Assembly: GCA_002373615.1 (NCBI GenBank)
Contig: DFKU01000055.1
Coordinates: 1,369 to 45,760 of the forward strand
Reading direction: 5' to 3'
Source: Alphaproteobacteria bacterium UBA3637
GTDB lineage: Bacteria > Pseudomonadota > Alphaproteobacteria > CAAHEQ01 > UBA3637
Length of the DNA stretch: 44,392 nucleotides
The notes beneath the pieces were generated by a model. The model saw nothing but the letters and a program-made list of their open reading frames with translations, was not told the origin of the DNA and searched no databases. Position 1 is the first letter of the stretch. Every line of letters begins with the position of its first letter. Made by a program: the position numbers and the translations under genes. Below are positions 39,060 through 44,392 of the stretch, in pieces.

Positions 39060-40437
39060 TGTCAGCCTCCCGAGGATCAAAAACAAACCATTGGTCGCTG
39101 AATTGACGCGTGGAAAACACTTCCAAGTACGCACCACCAGGAATTAAAGCTTCCAAACTGGAATAATAATAGTCCGGTAAATACTCATTTTCTTCGGCCT
39201 GTGCGTCAAAAGAGATGGATTGCAACCTTGTATAATCAATGGGTTTATCTGGACAGCCTTTTACAGCCACTAAAATATTCGTATGGATATTTACCGACCA
39301 AACATATCCCGCCTTAACTTTATTGCGTTGCCACACCACATTATCAACATATTCCAAGCCCCAAGATTTAATCAAAGCCAATGCCTTATGCAATTCTTTA
39401 GGCAACACAGCCACCAAAACAAGTGCGTTTTCGGCTAATGGTAAAGTCATTTTCGCAGGATCAAACTTATCTGGCACCTGTGTCAAATCCACAATCGCAC
39501 CATTATACAGTTGAGCCATATCTGCCTTTTGTGGATTTTCAACCAATGTCGCATAAAATTTATTCTTTGCTTCAGTGGCAGCCATCTTTTTAGCTTCCTT
39601 ACACTTTTCTTCATACTGTTTTTTCAAAGTATCAATGGTATGACGTGTGATTGAACGATTTTTTTTCAAAGCCCACTTACAAGCACGCTTGACCCAAATT
39701 TCATCCAATTTTAAAATCGCATCAATGTCATAACGTTCAAAACCATACAGATATTTAAGAAGTACCGCCCTTGATGGCAGCCCCTTTCCTGGATGAACCC
39801 CCATTCGTTTGGGAATAGCCTCTAACGCAGGCTTAAGTGCCAAATCATACCACAACTGTTGAAGGGATGCTTTAATACTTTTTTTATTTCCAGAACTGTA
39901 CACAGATGGTGGAACAGCTTTTATAACGTCTGTTAACCCATATTCTGAAACAGCTCTGTCAATCAGCGCCTGTGTAAAAACAATAGCGTTGTCTTCTTGC
40001 GGATTTGAAACAGGTAATTCAGAATACATTGGAAGAATATCCCCAGCCAAAACATTGGTTGGATCAGGAAATGGTGAGGCATTTTCTGCCTTATCCACTT
40101 CTTCTTTTGTTTCTGGTTCCATCCCCAAAGCAGCTTCATCTGCTGGTTTTGGGGGTTTAGCATTATCATTAGCCATTTCGGCTTTTGATAAATCAGCCAC
40201 GATAGCTTCATCCATTTTTACAACTTTATATTCAGCTTCCAAAACAATGCCTTCAAGACTTTTAGCAGTGTTATCATTACAGGAAGTCGGCAAATTTTCT
40301 GGTGGAAGAATTTCTGTAACTGGACTGGACACAACAGTATCACTTTCCATCACATTAACATCTGATCCAGCAACCATTTGCAAAGGTTGGTGGTTACAAT
40401 TAGTGGCCGCAACCAAGCCCTTATTTAAATCAGTCAT
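39052..40437 (-). CDS. MT-A70-like protein without the catalytic DPPW motif
   Basis: 461 residues. A low-complexity acidic N-terminus (1-150) is followed by a conserved helical region (about 150-300) of unknown type and then an MT-A70-like methyltransferase domain (about 310-460). The domain has LIKSWGLEYVDNVVWQRNKV, the strand HTNILVAVKG and a final GGAYLEVFSTRQFSDQW. Where MT-A70 enzymes have D/N-PPW the sequence reads AIVDLTQVPDKF, so N6-adenine methylation is doubtful. It could be a non-catalytic partner of the co-translated C5 methyltransferase, as METTL14 is of METTL3. AAAGG ahead of the ATG. Confidence 0.65.
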   Translation of the reverse strand: MTDLNKGLVAATNCNHQPLQMVAGSDVNVMESDTVVSSPVTEILPPENLPTSCNDNTAKSLEGIVLEAEYKVVKMDEAIVADLSKAEMANDNAKPPKPADEAALGMEPETKEEVDKAENASPFPDPTNVLAGDILPMYSELPVSNPQEDNAIVFTQALIDRAVSEYGLTDVIKAVPPSVYSSGNKKSIKASLQQLWYDLALKPALEAIPKRMGVHPGKGLPSRAVLLKYLYGFERYDIDAILKLDEIWVKRACKWALKKNRSITRHTIDTLKKQYEEKCKEAKKMAATEAKNKFYATLVENPQKADMAQLYNGAIVDLTQVPDKFDPAKMTLPLAENALVLVAVLPKELHKALALIKSWGLEYVDNVVWQRNKVKAGYVWSVNIHTNILVAVKGCPDKPIDYTRLQSISFDAQAEENEYLPDYYYSSLEALIPGGAYLEVFSTRQFSDQWFVFDPREADNV

Positions 40438-40610
40438 TTTAAAAACCTTTCACAACTGATAGTTTTCACGTGCCTTTGTCTGCACCCCAACTTTCGCTGG
40501 TACCAAACATATGGGATATAATATGCTATTCCGCAATCTAGTATATTGTATTTATGAGCCAGATATAAATATAAAATAATAAATTAATATATTGATATTA
40601 TTATGTTTTA
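40438..40610 (-). other. promoter region of the methyltransferase pair
   Basis: 173 bp, AT-rich, between the MT-A70-like gene and its upstream neighbour. Contains CATATTATATCCCATATG, TTGCGG and TATATTG on the minus strand, but no clear single promoter. Confidence 0.3.
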
Positions 40611-41621
40611 TTAAAATTTTGCAGTTTTTTTCTTGTTATATTGGCGAGCTTCGTTTAATACATCTGGCGGATAGAAAATTATCTTTCTGTCTGATATGGT
40701 GATATGCGCAATCTTTTTTCTCTTGCGTTTAAGTATGTCTTTTGTCCAACCCGTTTCTTTAAGAACACGTTTAGTTGTCCACCATTCTTCCTCTTCCGGG
40801 CCTTCTTTCTTTTTTGATGCTTGAAAGTTATTTTTCACCCATCCATTGAGTTCGGACACAGAATACTTACCTGTTGAATCTGGTTTTATAGGAATAGCCA
40901 TGCCTCTTGATGCCTTTCCAAATAATTCCCTTATCCAATCAGCTCCACAATGCCCTGTATTTGGTTCTAGCTGTGGAGGTCTCCTATTTGTACCTCCACG
41001 AACTATGAATCTGAATATCGGTTTGGTTGTTTCTTGTCTTAGATCATCCAGTTGATTTTGTACATCTCTTATTTTGGAATAGTCAAAACCATATTGTTCA
41101 GCTTTTTGTAATGTTAACCAGTCACACAAAAACTGATAAAATTTTCTGACTGCTTTTCTTTCATTGTTTGCAACTGCTTTTTGGATGTTCAATTTTAAAG
41201 TAATTTCATTGCAAAAGCTTGGCAAAACGAACTCACGAATTGATAAGTATTCATCTAAGATCTTACCATCCGAATACTGTGTTTGCACCATAAAATAATT
41301 TTGCGCTTTTCTGTCGGCTGTGGACATATTATTCAAAAATGAGGTTAGGAATTCTTTGATACAACTTGGGCTGTTCAAATTAACTTCAAAAAAACCTTTC
41401 CTACATAAAACCAAGAATCCTAAAATTGGATAAATATGTTGAGCTAACCATTTCCATGAATCATTATCATGTTTTAATAGGATAATATCACAAACTTTAT
41501 CAATATGGCGGATATATTCATATACAGTTCCAGCTCTTCCTGTTCTTGTCTTTTCAGAAAGTCCTTGTCTTACCAACCAATCATGAAAACTTTGTCTTAA
41601 ATCTGTTTGTGTTTGTTTCAT
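40611..41621 (-). CDS. hypothetical island protein with C-terminal DNA-binding-like domain
   Basis: Not confidently assigned. 336 residues. The N-terminus (LRQSFHDWLVRQGLSEKTR) resembles a core-binding segment of tyrosine recombinases but no catalytic box follows. The C-terminus (about 285-325) reads EEWWTTKRVLKETGWTKDIL then a basic turn and strand, like a MerR/excisionase-type winged helix. It may be an excisionase or a transcription factor of the island; lying next to the integrase fits this. Predicted -10 TATAAT at 41629-41634 puts the transcription start at about the ATG (leaderless). Confidence 0.45.
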   Translation of the reverse strand: MKQTQTDLRQSFHDWLVRQGLSEKTRTGRAGTVYEYIRHIDKVCDIILLKHDNDSWKWLAQHIYPILGFLVLCRKGFFEVNLNSPSCIKEFLTSFLNNMSTADRKAQNYFMVQTQYSDGKILDEYLSIREFVLPSFCNEITLKLNIQKAVANNERKAVRKFYQFLCDWLTLQKAEQYGFDYSKIRDVQNQLDDLRQETTKPIFRFIVRGGTNRRPPQLEPNTGHCGADWIRELFGKASRGMAIPIKPDSTGKYSVSELNGWVKNNFQASKKKEGPEEEEWWTTKRVLKETGWTKDILKRKRKKIAHITISDRKIIFYPPDVLNEARQYNKKKTAKF

Positions 41622-41628
41622 GATTTAC

Positions 41629-41657
41629 ATTATACTGCACGCTGACAAAAAATACAA
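41629..41657 (-). promoter_or_regulatory. promoter of the 40611-41621 gene
   Basis: Minus strand: TTGTAT (41657-41652), 17-bp spacer, TATAAT (41634-41629). Transcription would start near 41622, one base from the ATG; no ribosome site is seen. Confidence 0.5.
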
Positions 41658-41669
41658 TGAAATTTTGAC

Positions 41670-41695
41670 AACCTTTGCAAAACTTCTCAGAGGTT
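41670..41695. repeat. hairpin related to the island terminators
   Basis: AACCTTTG...CAGAGGTT, with 22 of 26 bases matching the terminator arms at 37909-37934. It has no T run, so it is a relic or a processing site rather than a terminator. Confidence 0.35.
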
Positions 41696-41761
41696 TACGA
41701 TGCAATCCTACTGATAAACACCCTTTAAAGTCAACTGAAGTATATATAAAGAGGCGCCAAA

Positions 41762-43456
41762 TCAGGACTTTTTTGCCATAATTGTTTTCCACATTGCAAA
41801 GTGAGGCTTTAAAAAATCATATTCAAACTTATCCATTTCAGCTTTTATTTCGGCAAGCCCATGATTTGAATAATGTTTATCCATAATATTTTGGCCTTCC
41901 CATCCTATGATATTAAAGATAAAGGAATTTGGAATGCGGGCAGCTTGCATAATTAAACTGGCATTTTTACGAAAAGAATGAAAATCATATCCATCCTTTG
42001 CTTTTCCCTTGATACCCACAGTCATTAAAAACTTTGAAAAGGTACGCACAAAATATTTATTATTGTACTGTCCTGATTTAGTCTTACATTTTGGAAAAAT
42101 AAAATCTGTCCCCATTGCTTTAAGTTTTAATTGTTTTCGTCTAACATAATCCACAAAGCCTAAATCAAGCAATTGATCATGAATGGGTACATAACGTTCA
42201 GAAGCTTCATTTTTTAGCTGCTTTAATGGATGATTTTCTATAAAGTGAATACAATCCAAGCCTTCCTGCTTCGTCACATCATCATATTGTAAAGTGAAAG
42301 CTGCATTTTGTCTGGCACCTGTAAATAAAGCAACCATACACATCCAAAAACAATCTGGTTCATTTTTAAAAAAGTCATACTTTGGATCAAACATCATCAA
42401 AAGTTGATCCTTAGAATAAGGTAAATGTGAATTCTTATCTGCTTTCTTTGTCTTTTCAATATTGGGTAAATTTGCAATCACATTTAATTTATAAAAATCA
42501 GGTTCAATATTTGAAGCACAAGTTACGAATTCCTTGAGATACCTTAAATGCTTGCGTTTGTTATCCCCTTTTATATCTGTCCTATCTTTTACGAAGGTAG
42601 CAATTTTTTCAATAATAACAGGGTGATGAAATTTTGAATAATCATCCATCACAGTCAATCCCACTTTGGATAAAAGCATTTGTAAAATATTGCTTTTTCT
42701 GGTTTGTTCAGCTTGACAATTACCCCCCTTCAGCAACATAGAATTCAAAATTTCACCAATCAAATGTGGCGGTGGTCCTTGTAGTTGTTGAGATTTTACT
42801 TCTTTTAATTGTTGTTGCAAGGGTTCAATTGCTTGCGTGATTGTTGATTGAAGTGTAAGGCCTAACTGATTTAAAAATTGTTTTTGATTTGCCTGAATAA
42901 TGTTTAAAATGCGCTGATCTTCTTTTGAAAGTTGATTTTTGCTGGCTTTTACACGCTGATAAAGATTCCAAACTTTTTCCAGTAAAGACTTTGGATTTAA
43001 GGAAGAGAGAGTTTTAATAACTTGAACGTCAATCGTTTTGGTCTGATAAATTGCAATAGAGGGATCCGAAGAAGAAGGTTGATATGAAAAAGGATCTGGT
43101 TCTATAAAATCCAACTGTTTAAACAACTCATGCAATTCTTGAAGATCTTTAGCTAATTGTTTTTGTTTATCCATCAAAGTCCTCGCTTCATAATAATCAC
43201 TGGTGTGAAGAGAAAAACGTTTATATCTTCTTTTGCCATTCACACGTGGTAATTCCATTCTACAATAAAAAACATTATTTCGCAACCACAAAAATGGTGC
43301 GGGCGCTTGTGTTTTTGCATCACAGTTTGCATCACACTTTTTGAAGGGGTGTGATTCAATGGGTGGCTTTGATATTCCTTTGTTTTGTAAGTTATTGATA
43401 TGATTAGATTTTTCAAAAACAAAAGAGTCCAACATCTGTTGTAAAACTCTTTTCAT
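41762..43456 (-). CDS. tyrosine integrase of the island
   Basis: 564 residues. N-terminal segment (about 55-105) resembles DUF6538 (FLWLRNNVFYCRMEL, RRYKRFSLHTSDYYEA), a long linker, then a core-binding and catalytic domain. It has the active-site Arg in TGARQNAAFTLQYDDV, the H-x-x-R box HSFRKNASLI and the nucleophilic Tyr in MDKHYSNHG. It would recombine the island at the 19-bp tRNA-Leu core. Same strand as the tRNA, starting 28 bp past its CCA, with no independent promoter or ribosome site seen; readthrough from the tRNA promoter is plausible. Size and domain order fit alphaproteobacterial island integrases. Confidence 0.9.
   Translation of the reverse strand: MKRVLQQMLDSFVFEKSNHINNLQNKGISKPPIESHPFKKCDANCDAKTQAPAPFLWLRNNVFYCRMELPRVNGKRRYKRFSLHTSDYYEARTLMDKQKQLAKDLQELHELFKQLDFIEPDPFSYQPSSSDPSIAIYQTKTIDVQVIKTLSSLNPKSLLEKVWNLYQRVKASKNQLSKEDQRILNIIQANQKQFLNQLGLTLQSTITQAIEPLQQQLKEVKSQQLQGPPPHLIGEILNSMLLKGGNCQAEQTRKSNILQMLLSKVGLTVMDDYSKFHHPVIIEKIATFVKDRTDIKGDNKRKHLRYLKEFVTCASNIEPDFYKLNVIANLPNIEKTKKADKNSHLPYSKDQLLMMFDPKYDFFKNEPDCFWMCMVALFTGARQNAAFTLQYDDVTKQEGLDCIHFIENHPLKQLKNEASERYVPIHDQLLDLGFVDYVRRKQLKLKAMGTDFIFPKCKTKSGQYNNKYFVRTFSKFLMTVGIKGKAKDGYDFHSFRKNASLIMQAARIPNSFIFNIIGWEGQNIMDKHYSNHGLAEIKAEMDKFEYDFLKPHFAMWKTIMAKKS
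43317..43357. promoter_or_regulatory. candidate integrase arm-binding sites, right end
   Basis: GCATCACAG (43317-43325), GCATCACAC (43329-43337) and, inverted, GGTGTGATTC (43348-43357), matching GAATCACACC and GCATCACAC at 25928-25948. They lie inside the 5' part of the integrase gene, 125-165 bp from the core. A 10-bp partial core GGTGCGGGCG also occurs at 43296-43305. Confidence 0.45.
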
Positions 43457-43481
43457 AAGTGCTTGAAAAACAAGGGGTTTG

Positions 43482-43500
43482 ATTTGGTGCGGGCGAAAGG
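43482..43500. repeat. right attachment site, within tRNA-Leu(UAG)
   Basis: Exact 19-bp match to 25834-25852. It covers the 3' end of the tRNA, so insertion restores an intact tRNA. Confidence 0.88.
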
Positions 43501-43567
43501 ACTTGAACCTTCACGCTTGAGGCATTGGCTTCTAAGACCAACGTGTCTACCATTCCACCACGCCCGC
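43485..43567 (-). tRNA. tRNA-Leu (anticodon UAG)
   Basis: 83 bases with encoded CCA. Acceptor stem GCGGGCG pairs with CGCCCGC; anticodon stem TTGGT/GCCAA holds the loop CTTAGAA (anticodon TAG at 43534-43532). The class II variable arm and T loop GGTTCAAGTCC are present. Target of the island integrase. Confidence 0.95.
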
Positions 43568-43578
43568 ATGTAAGAGGG

Positions 43579-43607
43579 ATTATAGCAGAGGTTTCAAAAA
43601 AATTCAA
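43579..43607 (-). promoter_or_regulatory. promoter of tRNA-Leu(UAG)
   Basis: Minus strand: TTGAAT (43607-43602), 17-bp spacer, TATAAT (43584-43579), ending 12 bp before the tRNA. Confidence 0.8.
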
Positions 43608-43611
43608 GCAC

Positions 43612-43640
43612 AAAAAAACCCATTCCAAACGAATGGGTTT
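43612..43640 (-). terminator. terminator of the rplU-rpmA operon
   Basis: 10-bp stem AAACCCATTC/GAATGGGTTT, 5-base loop; seven Ts follow on the minus strand. Confidence 0.85.
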
Positions 43641-43656
43641 TTTAAAAAATAATACA

Positions 43657-43911
43657 TTATTTTGTTACAACTGAAACATAGGTACGATTCTTGACAGAAT
43701 GTTTAAATTCCACCACACCATCAGCTGTCGCATAAATCGTATGGTCTGTTCCCATACCAACATTTTCACCAGGATAGTACTGTGTACCACGTTGACGGAT
43801 AATGATATTCCCGGCAACAACAGCTTGACCACCTGATTTTTTAAGACCTAACCGACGACCAGCAGAGTCTTGTGAGTTTTTAACGGAACCGCCCGCTTTT
43901 TTATGAGCCAT
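43657..43911 (-). CDS. rpmA: 50S ribosomal protein L27
   Basis: 84 residues of normal L27 sequence: AHKKAGGSVKNSQDSAGRRL at the N-terminus, then GQAVVAGNIIIRQRGTQYYP and VGMGTDHTIYA. L27 sits near the peptidyl-transferase centre. The N-terminus is the short non-cleaved form. AAGGAG ribosome site; 12 bp after rplU in the usual rplU-rpmA operon. First core gene past the island. Confidence 0.97.
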   Translation of the reverse strand: MAHKKAGGSVKNSQDSAGRRLGLKKSGGQAVVAGNIIIRQRGTQYYPGENVGMGTDHTIYATADGVVEFKHSVKNRTYVSVVTK

Positions 43912-43923
43912 TTTTAATTCTCC

Positions 43924-44223
43924 TTAAGCTTTAATATCCACAATCTTAATCAAGGTCAGTTGTTGACGATGACCATTTTTCCGTTTATAGCCATGACGAC
44001 GGCGTTTTTTGAACACTAACACCTTTTCATCACGTACTTGACGAATGATTTCTGCAGAAACGGAAGCACCTTTCACGGTCGGTGTGCCCACTTTCCCATC
44101 AGCCATTAACACTTCATCAATAGTAATTTTATCACCGGATTTACCTTCTAATTTATCAACAGCCAATACATCGTCTTTTTGAACTTTGAATTGCTTTCCG
44201 CCTGTTTTAATAATAGCAAACAT
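43924..44223 (-). CDS. rplU: 50S ribosomal protein L21
   Basis: 99 residues: FAIIKTGGKQFKVQKDDVLA start, GTPTVKGASV middle and the KKRRRHGYKRKNGHRQ basic region near the C-terminus. The ATG at 44223 has AAAGGA upstream and fits the family length; a longer frame running upstream is not coding. Promoter at 44261-44289; operon with rpmA. Confidence 0.97.
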   Translation of the reverse strand: MFAIIKTGGKQFKVQKDDVLAVDKLEGKSGDKITIDEVLMADGKVGTPTVKGASVSAEIIRQVRDEKVLVFKKRRRHGYKRKNGHRQQLTLIKIVDIKA

Positions 44224-44260
44224 CTTTAATCCTTTTCTTAAAATGAAACTATAGAGCGTA

Positions 44261-44289
44261 TTTATACAGTATTTTAATGCATTTGTCAA
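44261..44289 (-). promoter_or_regulatory. promoter of rplU-rpmA
   Basis: Minus strand: TTGACA (44289-44284), 17-bp spacer, TATAAA (44266-44261). Confidence 0.8.
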
Positions 44290-44331
44290 GTAAAAAATGG
44301 TGGCTTTTTTATATTTTTTGTAAAAAAGGAC

Positions 44332-44360
44332 TTGCATTTTGAAAAAAAGGTTGCTATAAT
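44332..44360 (+). promoter_or_regulatory. promoter of the tRNA at the window end
   Basis: TTGCAT (44332-44337), 17-bp spacer, TATAAT (44355-44360). Confidence 0.75.
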
Positions 44361-44373
44361 GGGTGACACTGAC

Positions 44374-44392
44374 GCGCTCGTAGCTCAACTGG
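44374..44392 (+). tRNA. partial tRNA, 5' end only
   Basis: GCGCTCG-TAGCTCAACTGG is a tRNA acceptor strand and D arm. The gene runs off the window, so the anticodon is not visible; the 5' sequence resembles tRNA-Arg. Confidence 0.7.

Larger units (their letters stand above)
25834..43500. mobile_element. integrative genomic island in tRNA-Leu(UAG)
   Basis: About 17.7 kb bracketed by an exact 19-bp direct repeat (ATTTGGTGCGGGCGAAAGG at 25834-25852 and 43482-43500), the latter forming the 3' end of tRNA-Leu(UAG). A tyrosine integrase (41762-43456) lies beside the tRNA. Cargo: Dam-type and C5 methyltransferases, an MT-A70-like protein, a two-component system with a phosphoethanolamine transferase cassette, mrr and serine recombinase remnants, an HUH-motif Rep-like protein and several small plasmid/phage-type genes. 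No conjugation or capsid genes are seen, so it is a small mobilisable or satellite-like island. Confidence 0.88.

Noticed and set aside
43296..43305. GGTGCGGGCG inside the integrase as a third att site
   Set aside because: Only 10 of 19 core bases match and it lies in coding sequence; kept only as a side note to the arm-site finding.
1..44392. CRISPR arrays and intact insertion sequences
   Set aside because: No regularly spaced repeats and no DDE transposase frames or IS-type inverted repeats were found.

Overview
The window is AT-rich bacterial DNA, most likely from a low-GC alphaproteobacterium. A ChpT-type histidine phosphotransferase (the CtrA phosphorelay shuttle) is the best lineage marker. 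RND efflux, outer-membrane and lipid A genes show a Gram-negative envelope. Short hairpin repeats ending in GATGAC or AATGACA, of a kind common between genes in low-GC alphaproteobacteria, fit this. I cannot name a genus.

Layout. 1-13.3 kb is a stable-looking chromosome: an RND pump and its periplasmic adaptor (minus strand), then on the plus strand a LOG-family protein, a CPA1 K+/H+ antiporter with an RCK_C domain, a one-TM hypothetical protein, an outer-membrane protein, a BatA / BatB-TPR / BatD cluster, and rpmB. At 13.7 kb a tRNA-Leu(CAA) is followed by a roughly 3 kb accessory patch. It is bounded by a 64-bp direct repeat that begins inside the tRNA 3' end, and it carries small hypothetical genes, several with near-consensus promoters. 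A paralogous gene lies just beyond the patch. From 18.0 to 23.4 kb one tight minus-strand operon encodes a diadenylate cyclase (CdaA type), a succinyl-CoA synthetase-like pair whose key active-site residues are gone, a ChpT-like protein and a HAMP/SpoIIE phosphatase. gapA follows, then a candidate structured RNA with its own promoter and terminator, then a ParB-fold protein.

25.8-43.5 kb is a genomic island of about 17.7 kb inserted at the 3' end of tRNA-Leu(UAG). A 19-bp direct repeat of the tRNA end marks both borders, and a 564-residue tyrosine integrase lies next to the tRNA. The island carries a phage-type Dam methyltransferase; a truncated C5 methyltransferase; a complete lipid A phosphoethanolamine cassette (sensor kinase and regulator, divergent from PAP2 phosphatase, DAG/polyprenol kinase and EptA/MCR-family transferase); broken mrr and serine recombinase genes; small plasmid/phage-type genes; an HUH-motif Rep-like protein; and an overlapping C5 methyltransferase plus MT-A70-like pair. 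Past the tRNA, rpmA and rplU return to core chromosome, and the window ends inside another tRNA.

The two most interesting systems are the c-di-AMP / degenerate SucCD / ChpT / phosphatase operon, which suggests nucleotide and phosphorelay signalling tied to an acyl-CoA-ligase-like sensor, and the island-borne phosphoethanolamine cassette. The cassette combines both accessory activities (PAP2 and a DAG kinase) known separately beside mobile mcr genes with a dedicated two-component system and a PmrA-like direct-repeat operator.
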